Shown here: positions 28,257 through 35,579 of the stretch, in pieces | Position numbering within the stretch: position 1 is the first letter of the stretch | Layout: each line of letters starts with the position of its first letter | Source: Elusimicrobiota bacterium | Lineage (GTDB): Bacteria; Elusimicrobiota; Elusimicrobia; UBA1565 | Assembly: GCA_003450735.1 (NCBI GenBank) | Contig: DMEZ01000056.1 | Coordinates: forward strand, 1-43,558 | Reading direction: 5' to 3' | Length of the DNA: 43,558 nucleotides | The notes under the pieces: generated by a model | Database searches by the model: none | The model's input: only the letters and a program-made list of their open reading frames with translations | Told to the model about the DNA's origin: nothing | Made by a program: the position numbers and the translations under genes

Positions 28257-31073
28257 GTGACCATGGGAAGGGGAGCCTTGCTTCTGGCCGCCGCGCTGGC
28301 CTTTGCGCCGGGAGCTGCGCGGGCCCAGGAGAGCGCGGAGTGCCTGGGCTGCCACGGACAGGACGGCTTCACGGCCGAGCGGGGGGGAAAGACCGTCCCG
28401 CTCTTCGTGGACGGCTCCACGGTCTCGGCCTCCGTCCACGGGCCGCTCCAGTGCGTCGCCTGCCACGCCGACCTCGCCGGCAAGGAGCTGCCCCATCCGC
28501 CCGCGGCCGCGGTGGACTGCGGGACCTGCCACGCGGAGCCCCTCAAGCTCTTCCAGGACAGCCTGCACGGCAAGGCGCTCGGTCGGGGGGACAAGCTCGC
28601 GCCCCGCTGCCAGAACTGCCACGGCGGCCACGCCATCCTGCCGGTCAAGGACATCCGTTCCGCCGTCGCGCCGATCAAGGTGCCCTACGTCTGCGGCTCC
28701 TGCCACCGCGAGGGCGCCCCTGCCGCCAAGCAGAGGCCCATCCACCAGTCGAACATCCTGGAGAACTACTCCGAGAGCATCCATGGGGAAGGCCTGCTCA
28801 AGAAGGGCCTGAGCGTCTCCGCCCACTGCGCCTCCTGCCATGGCGCCCACCAGATCCTGCCGCACACCGACCCGCGCTCCAGCATCGCCCGCAAGAACAT
28901 CGCGGGGACCTGCCAGAAGTGCCACGCCGAGATCCAGGAGACCCACCGCAAGGTCATCGACGGGAAGCTCTGGCAGGAGAAGCCCGACGCAGTGCCCGTC
29001 TGCGCCGACTGCCACCAGCCCCACAAGGCGCGCAAGGTCTTCTACGACCAGGGGATGTCGGACCGGGACTGCCTGCGCTGCCACGCTCAGAGCGGCCTGC
29101 GCGCCCGGAACGGACGCTCCATGAGCGTGGACCCGGCGAAGCTCATGGGCTCCATGCACGCCAAGACGGCCTGCGCCCAGTGCCACGCGGGCGCGATGGC
29201 CTCCAAGAGGCGGCCCTGCGAGACGGTGAAGAAGGTGGACTGCGCGGCCTGCCACAGCGACCAGGTCGCCCAGCACCGCGAGAGCGTCCACGGGAAGCTG
29301 TTGGAGAAGGGCGATCCCAACGCTCCGGACTGCGTGGAGTGCCATGGCGCCCACGGCGTCCTCGGCCGCAAGGACCCCAAGTCCGCGACCTACCCGCCCA
29401 ACGTCCCGGCCCTCTGCGCCCGCTGCCATCGCGAGGGGGAGAAGGCCGCCATGCGCTACAAGGGCTCCGAGCGCGAGATCCTCAAGCACTTCACCGACAG
29501 CGCCCACGGCAAGGGCCTGCTCAAGAGCGGCCTGACGGTGACGGCCACCTGCACCTCCTGCCATACCGCCCACCGCGTCCAGCCGGCCTCGGATCCCGCC
29601 TCGAGCGTCCACAAGGACAACGTGGCCTCCACCTGCGCGCAGTGCCACCACGGCGTCTACGAGGCCTTCTCCCAGAGCGTCCACGCCCCCTCCGCCTCCA
29701 ACAAGGGCAAGGAGTTGCCCGGCTGCAACGACTGCCACAGCGCCCACACCATCCGCCGCACCGACCAGGCCGGCTTCAAGCTCGATGTCCTGTCCCGCTG
29801 CGGGCGCTGCCACCAGGACGTCTCCAAGACCTACTTCGAGACCTACCACGGCAAGGTGTCCCAGCTCGGCTACGCGAAGACCGCCAAGTGCCACGACTGC
29901 CACGGCGCGCACGACGTCCTGCCGACGGACGATCCGCGCTCGCGCCTGAGCCGGCAGAACGTGGTCGAGACCTGCCGGAAATGCCACCCCGGCGCCACCC
30001 GCCGCTTCGCGGGCTATCTCAGCCACGCCACGCACCACAACCCGAAGAAATATCCGCTCATCTTCCTGACCTTCTGGGCCATGACGGCCCTGCTGGCGGG
30101 CACCTTCGGCTTCTTCGGCCTGCACACCCTGCTGTGGCTGCCGCGCTCCCTGCAGATGCGCCGCCGGCATCCGCCCCGGCCCTACGACCCCTCCGAGCCG
30201 CACTACGTGCGCTTCCCCCTGCTCTACCGGGTCCAGCACATCGTGATGATCCTCAGCTTCATCATCCTCGCCCTCACCGGGATGATGCTCAAGTTCTCCT
30301 ACACCCGCTGGGCCCAGCTCCTCTCCCAGGTTTTGGGCGGCTTCGAGAGCGCCGGGCTCATCCACCGCCTGGCCGCGGTGGTCATGTTCGGCCTCTTCGC
30401 CTCGCACCTCTTCGACCTCTATCGGCGCTTCCGTGCTGCGCCCGCCCCCTCCGGCTTCCAAGCGCCTTCGGGGGCCGGCGAGCGGAGAACGACCGCGCCG
30501 GGCGGCTGGAAGGGCTTCCTGCTGGGCCCGGACACGATGCTGCCGACCCTGCGCGACCTCTTCGAGTTCCGGGATACGATGAAGTGGTATCTGGGCCTCG
30601 GGGAGCGGCCCCGCTACGGGCGCTGGACCTACTGGGAGAAGTTCGACTACTTCGCGGTCTTCTGGGGCATCGCCATCATCGGCTCCTCCGGCCTCCTGCT
30701 CTGGTTCCCCGAGCTCTTCACGCGCCTCCTGCCGGGCTGGCTGATCAACGTCGCCACCATCATCCACAGCGACGAGGCCCTGCTGGCGGTCGGCTTCATC
30801 TTCACGGTGCACTTCTTCAACACGCATCTGCGGCCGGACAAGTTCCCCATGGACATGGTCGTCTTCACCGGCCGCGTCCCCTTGGACGAGTTCCGCCGCG
30901 ACCGTCCCGACGAGTACGCGGCTCTCGAGGCCGCCGGCCGGCTCGGGGAGCCCGCCGGCCCGGTCGCTCCGGCGGCGCTCAAGGCCCTGCGGGTCTTCGC
31001 CTGGGCGGCCCTGGGCGTGGGCTTCGCCGTGATCCTCGGCATCCTCTACGCGATGCTCTTCGCGTACCGCTGA
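28257..31073 (+). CDS. 19-heme cytochrome c fused to membrane cytochrome b
   Basis: 938 residues from GTG 28257 (ATG 28263 is an alternative). A signal peptide (to ARAQESAE) is followed by nineteen CXXCH motifs between about residues 29 and 575, many in a repeat of SxHGKGLLKxGL...CxSCHxAHxI, so the domain grew by duplication. Then five cytochrome b helices with histidine pairs (RVQHIVMIL; LIHRLAAVV...FASHLFDL; IIHSDEALL...VHFFNTHL) and an extra C-terminal helix. It is an enlarged version of the 11-heme fusion at 21188 and of Geobacter CbcL (nine hemes). Likely role: oxidation of menaquinol and release of electrons to periplasmic carriers. A histidine kinase gene follows after one nt. Confidence 0.9.
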   Translation: MTMGRGALLLAAALAFAPGAARAQESAECLGCHGQDGFTAERGGKTVPLFVDGSTVSASVHGPLQCVACHADLAGKELPHPPAAAVDCGTCHAEPLKLFQDSLHGKALGRGDKLAPRCQNCHGGHAILPVKDIRSAVAPIKVPYVCGSCHREGAPAAKQRPIHQSNILENYSESIHGEGLLKKGLSVSAHCASCHGAHQILPHTDPRSSIARKNIAGTCQKCHAEIQETHRKVIDGKLWQEKPDAVPVCADCHQPHKARKVFYDQGMSDRDCLRCHAQSGLRARNGRSMSVDPAKLMGSMHAKTACAQCHAGAMASKRRPCETVKKVDCAACHSDQVAQHRESVHGKLLEKGDPNAPDCVECHGAHGVLGRKDPKSATYPPNVPALCARCHREGEKAAMRYKGSEREILKHFTDSAHGKGLLKSGLTVTATCTSCHTAHRVQPASDPASSVHKDNVASTCAQCHHGVYEAFSQSVHAPSASNKGKELPGCNDCHSAHTIRRTDQAGFKLDVLSRCGRCHQDVSKTYFETYHGKVSQLGYAKTAKCHDCHGAHDVLPTDDPRSRLSRQNVVETCRKCHPGATRRFAGYLSHATHHNPKKYPLIFLTFWAMTALLAGTFGFFGLHTLLWLPRSLQMRRRHPPRPYDPSEPHYVRFPLLYRVQHIVMILSFIILALTGMMLKFSYTRWAQLLSQVLGGFESAGLIHRLAAVVMFGLFASHLFDLYRRFRAAPAPSGFQAPSGAGERRTTAPGGWKGFLLGPDTMLPTLRDLFEFRDTMKWYLGLGERPRYGRWTYWEKFDYFAVFWGIAIIGSSGLLLWFPELFTRLLPGWLINVATIIHSDEALLAVGFIFTVHFFNTHLRPDKFPMDMVVFTGRVPLDEFRRDRPDEYAALEAAGRLGEPAGPVAPAALKALRVFAWAALGVGFAVILGILYAMLFAYR

Positions 31074-31074
31074 C

Positions 31075-32484
31075 ATGCGCGCCTTCGCCGAACGGGCCAT
31101 CGCGTTCCTCGACCGGGCTCCGGCCGTCTGGAAAGAGGGGGTGGAGAGCAACGAGCTCGACCGCCGCCTGCTCTGGTTTTTGCTGCTGCGCATGAGCGTG
31201 ATCAGCCTCCTCCTCCTCCTGGGCGCCGCGAAGCCCCTCCTGATCCCGCACCTGAGCATCGGCCGGACGAGCCTGCTCTCCTCGGCCGCCGTGCTGGCCG
31301 TCCTGAACGTCCTCTTCTGGCTCCACTACCGGAAAGCGGCGGCCTGCGAGGATTTCGAGCAGGGCAAGCTCATGGCCATGATGAACCTCCAGGCGCAGAT
31401 CATCCTGGACTTCCTGATCTTGGGGTTCCTGGTCTACGAGTGCGGCGTGCTCGAGTCGCCCCTCGTCTATTTCTTCCTCTTCCACAACACCCTCTCCTGC
31501 CTGTTCTTCCCACGCCGCATCAGCTTCTTCCACACGGCGCTCTCCGTCGGCATCCTTCTGACCATCCAGATGCTCCTGCGGGCGGAGGCGATCCCCGAGA
31601 CGCACTTCATCCTCCCGCAGTATCAGCCGCATGCGCCCGGGGCCTACGACTTCTACATCCTGGGCGGCATCGCCTTCGTGTACTTCGCGGCCTGGTACCT
31701 GGTCTCCACCATCACCGACAGCCTCCGGATGCGGGAGCGCCAGCTCGAGCAGAAGATCCGGGAGCTCACGGAGATGGACAGGGAGAAGACGCGCTACATG
31801 CTGGTCACCACCCACGAGCTCAAGGCGCCCTTCGCGGCCATCCAGAGCTACGTGAACGTGGCGCTCGAGGGCTACGCGGGCGAGGTGCCGGACAAACTGA
31901 GGGACATCCTCCGGAAGATCCACTTGCGCTGCGGGACCCTCTCCAGGATGCTGGTGGACATGATCCAGCTCACGAACCTCTCATCGAGCAAGGATGTCGC
32001 GACGGCCCGTTTCGACCTGGGCCGGGCACTCGTCGAAGCGGTCGTCCGCTTCCGGTCGCAGGCCGTCGACAAGAACGTGCAATTCGACCTGGAGGCGGTG
32101 CCGAAGGGCCGCTGCTACGTGGAGGCCCACCTGGAGCAGGTCCAAGTCCTGCTCAACAACGTCCTGGGCAACGCCGTGGCCTACTCCTACCCCGACACGA
32201 GGATCCGCGTCGAGCTGGAGGACGGCCCTCAATGCTACACGATCCGCGTGAGCGACCACGGCATCGGGGTCAAGAAGGAGCACCTGGAGAAGGTCTTCCT
32301 GGAGCATTTCCGAAGCGAGAAGGCCGTCGAGATGAACCCCAACAGCACCGGCCTCGGCCTGGCCATCTCCCGCCGCATCATGGACATCCACGGCGGACGG
32401 ATCTGGCTCGAGAGCCCTGAAGGGAAGGGGACGACGGTCTGGATCAAGCTGCCCAAGTCGCAACCCGGCAAGGAGGCCTCATGA
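31075..32484 (+). CDS. Membrane sensor histidine kinase
   Basis: 469 residues. Six hydrophobic helices (about 35-55 up to 205-225) with only short loops form a membrane-embedded sensor, with no large periplasmic domain. A short coiled coil (RERQLEQKIRELTEM) leads to the phosphoacceptor in TTHELKAPFAAIQSY (His about 246), the N box NNVLGNAVAYS, DHGIG and STGLGLAISR. The first position after the His region is ELKAP instead of the usual E(L/I)RTP, acceptable for HisKA members. It overlaps the receiver gene by 4 nt and lies directly behind the 19-heme cytochrome gene, so it may read membrane redox state. Confidence 0.88.
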   Translation: MRAFAERAIAFLDRAPAVWKEGVESNELDRRLLWFLLLRMSVISLLLLLGAAKPLLIPHLSIGRTSLLSSAAVLAVLNVLFWLHYRKAAACEDFEQGKLMAMMNLQAQIILDFLILGFLVYECGVLESPLVYFFLFHNTLSCLFFPRRISFFHTALSVGILLTIQMLLRAEAIPETHFILPQYQPHAPGAYDFYILGGIAFVYFAAWYLVSTITDSLRMRERQLEQKIRELTEMDREKTRYMLVTTHELKAPFAAIQSYVNVALEGYAGEVPDKLRDILRKIHLRCGTLSRMLVDMIQLTNLSSSKDVATARFDLGRALVEAVVRFRSQAVDKNVQFDLEAVPKGRCYVEAHLEQVQVLLNNVLGNAVAYSYPDTRIRVELEDGPQCYTIRVSDHGIGVKKEHLEKVFLEHFRSEKAVEMNPNSTGLGLAISRRIMDIHGGRIWLESPEGKGTTVWIKLPKSQPGKEAS

Positions 32485-32870
32485 AGAAAGTGCTCATCAT
32501 CGACGACGACAAGGACATGGTCGAGTCCCTCGGAATGATCCTGAAGGCGCACGGCTACGAGGTGCAGGCGCTCTACTCGGCCGCCGACGGGGTCAGGAAG
32601 GTCAAGGCCGCGAAGCCCGACCTCATCCTCCTGGACGTGATGTTCCCGGAGAACCCCTCCGAGGGCTTCGACCTCGCGCGCGAACTGCGCAAGGACAAGG
32701 TCACCGGCAGGATCCCGGTCATCATCCTCTCGGCCATCAACGAGCGCTTCAAACTCGGCTTCTCCGACAAGGACCGCGACGAAGCCTGGCTGCCCGTGGC
32801 GCGCTTCGCGGAGAAGCCCATCGAGCCCGCCAAGCTGGCCCAGATGGTCAAGGAGCTCCTGCCGGCCTAG
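32481..32870 (+). CDS. Single-domain response regulator (receiver only)
   Basis: 129 residues, one CheY-like domain and nothing more. Acidic pocket IIDDDKD near residue 6, phosphoacceptor Asp in LILLDVMFP near 53, Ser in IILSAI near 86 and Lys in FAEKPIEP near 112. A short insertion after the phosphorylation site (PENPSEGF) lengthens the loop. Overlap with the kinase gene (ATGA) makes it the cognate partner. With no output domain it must signal by protein contact. Confidence 0.88.
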   Translation: MKKVLIIDDDKDMVESLGMILKAHGYEVQALYSAADGVRKVKAAKPDLILLDVMFPENPSEGFDLARELRKDKVTGRIPVIILSAINERFKLGFSDKDRDEAWLPVARFAEKPIEPAKLAQMVKELLPA

Positions 32871-32909
32871 ACCCGGGCCTGCCGAGTAGGCTATCATGTC
32901 GGCACAGCG

Positions 32910-33284
32910 ATGGCTCTGCGCGTGCTCATCGTCGACGACGCCGACATGTACCGCCTGATCCTCCAGGAGATGGTCCGGGAGATGGGCCATGAGCCCGTGG
33001 GGGAGGCGGAGACCGGCGAGCAGGCCCTTGAGCGCTTCAAGGCCCTCAAGCCCGACCTGGTCACCCTGGACCTGTCTTTGCCGGACATGGACGGCTTCGC
33101 CGTCCTGCGCGAGATCCGGCGCGCCAACCCCCGGGCGAACGTGGTCATGATCTCGGGCAACGACCAGGACCGCATCGTCGCCCAGGCACGAACCCTGGGA
33201 GCCCTGGGGCTCCTGGTCAAGCCGGTGGACCAGGCCAAGCTGGCGGCCCTGCTCCGGCTGCTGGACGGGGGGAAGCGTCCGTGA
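32910..33284 (+). CDS. CheY-like receiver protein
   Basis: 124 residues, second stand-alone receiver: LIVDDADMYR near residue 6, phosphoacceptor in VTLDLSLPDMDG near 52, ISGND near 80, LVKPVD near 101. A TATCAT hexamer at 32889-32894 lies 15 nt before the ATG, giving it a possible separate promoter. It overlaps the CheC-like gene by 4 nt (GTGA), the natural pairing of receiver and phosphatase. Confidence 0.88.
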   Translation: MALRVLIVDDADMYRLILQEMVREMGHEPVGEAETGEQALERFKALKPDLVTLDLSLPDMDGFAVLREIRRANPRANVVMISGNDQDRIVAQARTLGALGLLVKPVDQAKLAALLRLLDGGKRP

Positions 33285-33895
33285 GCCCCCTCGCCTTCAG
33301 CGACGCCGAGCGCGCCGAGCTCGCCCGCCTCACCGAGGAAGGGGTCGCGCTCGTCTCCGACAAGCTCGGCCGGCTCTCGGGGACTGCCTGGAACCTCGTC
33401 ACCTCCAGCGTCGAAGAGGTCCCGGCCGACCTGGTCGGCGCGTCGCTCTTGAGGGAGGCCTCCTCCTGTGTGGGCGCCTTCCTGTTCTCGCAGTCCCTCC
33501 TGCCCATCGACGTGCTGGTGCTCTTCCCGGAGCAATGCGCGGCCCGCCTGACCGAGGCCGTCGTGAAGGCGAGCGGCGGAGTCCTCGCGAAGCTGCCCGA
33601 CCCTCAGGCGGCGGTGTTCAAGGAGCTGAGCAACATCCTCGGCCAGGGGGTGCTCAAGGTCCTGGCCAACTCCCTGAAGATCTCGCTCATCCTCTCGAGC
33701 CCCCGCTTCCTCCGGGGCCCCAAGGCCGAGGCCGTCGCCCGGGTCCTGGCCGCGGCCAAGGCCCGCAACGCCTTCATCGTCCTGCGCGTGGACATGACCT
33801 CGGCGGCGTCCTCGGCGGAGTGCGGGATGGTCCTCCTCTTCGACGCCCTGCCCATGCGCCAGCTGCTCAAGAACGCGGCGGCGGCCCGGCCTTAG
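33281..33895 (+). CDS. CheC/CheX-like receiver phosphatase
   Basis: 204 residues from GTG 33281. The CheC-family active site is visible once: ExxN in FKELSNILGQG (about residue 112) followed by exactly 22 residues and a proline (SSPRFL), the ExxN-x22-P pattern that dephosphorylates CheY-P. The position usually D/S four residues before the Glu is Ala. The second half site of true CheC at the N-terminus is not evident. It probably resets the adjacent CheY-like protein. No receptor, CheA or flagellar genes are in the window. Its 3' end overlaps the converging exported-protein gene by 29 bp. Confidence 0.75.
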   Translation: MSPLAFSDAERAELARLTEEGVALVSDKLGRLSGTAWNLVTSSVEEVPADLVGASLLREASSCVGAFLFSQSLLPIDVLVLFPEQCAARLTEAVVKASGGVLAKLPDPQAAVFKELSNILGQGVLKVLANSLKISLILSSPRFLRGPKAEAVARVLAAAKARNAFIVLRVDMTSAASSAECGMVLLFDALPMRQLLKNAAAARP

Positions 33896-34520
33896 CGAGC
33901 ACGGCGCCTCCGGCGCCGCCTCCGGCGCCGCCTTCGGCGCCGGCGACCTGCCGACGCGTCCTGCGGAGCTCGGCGAGCAGGTCCTCATCCAGGAAGGACG
34001 ACTTCTTCTTGAGGAAGCGCCGGAACAGGGCGTTGGCCGCCGCGTTGCCGACCAGGCTCCGCGCGGCGGCCTGGAGCCCGGCGCCGACCGCGCCCGCGGC
34101 CGAACCCGCGACGACGCCTCCGGCCAGGACAGAGATGGGGTCGACGAGGGGCTTCTCGAGGCCTTGCTCCCAGAGACGCACCATCCGGCCCTCGAGGTCG
34201 TAGACCCGCCAAAGGCCCTGGGAGACTCCGACGAAGGCGATGACGGCGCGCTCCTGACGCTCGTCGTAGAGGGGCTCGAGGTCCCGGCGGAAGGGGTCGG
34301 AGGGATCCTCGGGGAGGGCGGGGACGGCCCCCGCCTGCAGGAAGACCTCGCCCGAGAGGAGGCGCACCCGATGCATCCCCGCCCCGGGGGCGGCCGGGGC
34401 GGCCGAGGCGTTCCCGGTGTCGGAGCCGTCGATGGAGGGCACGTCGGCGGCGGAGGCGACGACGAGCTGGGCGGAGGCCGCCGGGGCCAAGAGCAGGAGG
34501 GCGAGGAGGGCCGCCGTCAT
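33867..34520 (-). CDS. Exported protein of unknown function
   Basis: 217 residues with a clear signal peptide (LLALLLLAPAASAQ). The mature part includes MHRVRLLSGEVFLQAG and VYDLEGRMVRLWEQG, a glycine/alanine-rich hydrophobic stretch (SVLAGGVVAGSAAGAVGAG), a basic helix and a Gly/Ala tail encoded by a GGCGCC-rich repeat. No family recognised. A CATACT hexamer six nt before the ATG suggests a leaderless transcript. The gene overlaps the 3' end of the CheC-like gene, so the two mRNAs are complementary at their ends. Confidence 0.55.
   Translation of the reverse strand: MTAALLALLLLAPAASAQLVVASAADVPSIDGSDTGNASAAPAAPGAGMHRVRLLSGEVFLQAGAVPALPEDPSDPFRRDLEPLYDERQERAVIAFVGVSQGLWRVYDLEGRMVRLWEQGLEKPLVDPISVLAGGVVAGSAAGAVGAGLQAAARSLVGNAAANALFRRFLKKKSSFLDEDLLAELRRTRRQVAGAEGGAGGGAGGAVLAKAGPPPRS
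33903..33943. repeat. Short imperfect GGCGCC-rich tandem repeat
   Basis: Four copies of GGCGCC separated by CTCC/GCCTCC/GCCTTC. In the minus-strand gene it encodes the Gly/Ala/Glu tail. Its self-complementarity just after the CheC-like stop could stop transcripts from both sides. Confidence 0.5.
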
Positions 34521-34526
34521 GCTCTC

Positions 34527-34532
34527 AGTATG
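34527..34532 (-). promoter_or_regulatory. -10-like CATACT before the exported-protein gene
   Basis: The hexamer ends six nt before the ATG at 34520 and fits the leaderless pattern. No clear -35 is seen. Confidence 0.35.
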
Positions 34533-34591
34533 GCCCGCAGGGCCCAGGCGTTCACGGAGCCGAGGGCCTAGGGGCAGGCGGGGCCAAAGGC

Positions 34592-34987
34592 CTAGGGCAG
34601 CAGGACGGCCTTGAAGGCCTTGGGCGGGCTCTGCTCCCGCCAGAAGCGGGCGCAGTCGACGAGCACCGAGCGCAGGGTCTCGAGCTCGGCCGGCGCGGGG
34701 CCCGAGAGCGCGAGCAGGCAGCCCGTCTCCCCGCCGAACACCTCCGGGTCGCTCAGGCAGTCGCCGAGCGCGTCCCAGTTGCGGCCGAAGTAGTCCGGGA
34801 GCGAGAGTTTCTTCGCGAACTCCTCCATCAAGGCCGGCTTGTCCTTCATCGCGTTCCCGTCGAGCTCGACGAAGCGCCAGCCGAGGGCCCGGGCCCGTGC
34901 GCGCAGGGCGGCCGCATCCGCCGCGGGCCCGAGTTCCACGACCTCGGGCCCGCAGGCGGACAGCAGCTCTTCGAACGGAGGCGTCAA
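34592..34987 (-). CDS. Barstar-family ribonuclease inhibitor
   Basis: 131 residues from a TTG at 34987 that overlaps the stop of the ribonuclease gene by 4 nt (TTGA); no ATG/GTG in this frame is better placed. FVELDGNAMKDKPALMEEFAKKL and LPDYFGRNWDALGDCLSD match barstar. The Asp35 and Asp39 equivalents that fill the barnase active site are kept (NWDALGD), with Gly in place of Trp38. It has no signal peptide, so it protects the cytoplasm from the ribonuclease encoded just upstream. Confidence 0.85.
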   Translation of the reverse strand: MTPPFEELLSACGPEVVELGPAADAAALRARARALGWRFVELDGNAMKDKPALMEEFAKKLSLPDYFGRNWDALGDCLSDPEVFGGETGCLLALSGPAPAELETLRSVLVDCARFWREQSPPKAFKAVLLP

Positions 34988-35517
34988 CGAAGGATCGTCA
35001 GCTGGATGAAGGTCTTGTAGTGGTCGGGCGAGTAGTAGGCGACTTCCCCGCCGCCGATGATGAGGCGCTCCGCTCCGCGGGTGCCCTGGGGCGGGGAGAT
35101 CTCGAACTCCTGGTCGCCGACGGTGATGGTGCGGGTGGCGCCGGCCGGCGGGAGGACGGTGTACTCGTGGTAGTAGCCCAGGTCCTTGGGCGGGAGCCGG
35201 CCTTCCTTGTTCTTGAAGACCACGCCGTCCTTGGGGAACTGGAGGGGGCGGCCGTAGTAGACGTTCTCGATGATCTTGAGGAGGAGGTCGACGCGCACGG
35301 GGTCGCTGAACTTGGGCTCGACGTCCTTGCCGGGCTCGATGCGGCGCACGCCGAGCATCTTGTTGGCCTTGACCGCTTTCACGGCCTTGCCGTGGGTCTG
35401 GGTCAGGTCGGCGGCGGAAGGCTGGTCGGCCGGGGCGACGGTCTGGGCGTTCAGGCTCAAGGACAGCAGGAAGGCGGATAGGACGGCGGGCACGGACCAC
35501 CGGAGCAGCTTTCTCAT
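34984..35517 (-). CDS. Secreted barnase-like ribonuclease
   Basis: 177 residues from ATG 35517, preceded by GAGAGG 8 nt upstream; a GTG nine bases further up would lack a ribosome site. A signal peptide (MRKLLRWSVPAVLSAFLLSL) leads to an N-terminal spacer and a microbial ribonuclease (N1/T1) domain. Key residues line up with barnase: Glu73 in YYHEY, Arg83 and Arg87 in RGAERL, and His102 in SPDHYKTF. It should cleave RNA outside the cell, for nutrition or against competitors. The cognate barstar gene overlaps the stop. Confidence 0.85.
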   Translation of the reverse strand: MRKLLRWSVPAVLSAFLLSLSLNAQTVAPADQPSAADLTQTHGKAVKAVKANKMLGVRRIEPGKDVEPKFSDPVRVDLLLKIIENVYYGRPLQFPKDGVVFKNKEGRLPPKDLGYYHEYTVLPPAGATRTITVGDQEFEISPPQGTRGAERLIIGGGEVAYYSPDHYKTFIQLTILR

Positions 35518-35537
35518 GGAGGCCACCTCTCAAAGGT

Positions 35538-35572
35538 ATTGTACCTCAAAAACAGCGGATTTGGAGTATACT
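35538..35572. promoter_or_regulatory. Divergent promoters for the ribonuclease and SDR genes
   Basis: Minus strand TACAAT (35543-35538) would start a short leader with a Shine-Dalgarno for the ribonuclease. Plus strand TATACT (35567-35572) ends 7 nt before the ATG at 35580, again a leaderless arrangement. The -35 elements are poor. Confidence 0.45.
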
Positions 35573-35579
35573 TTCCTGG

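Noticed and set aside
21188..31073. Repeated heme-domain coding segments as a DNA tandem array or CRISPR
   Set aside because: The repetition comes from CXXCH protein motifs with changing codons and spacing, not from exact DNA repeats.
34521..34591. GGCCTAGGG direct repeats between the barstar and exported-protein genes
   Set aside because: Two short copies in a 71-bp GC-rich gap can arise by chance; no stem or conserved site could be supported.
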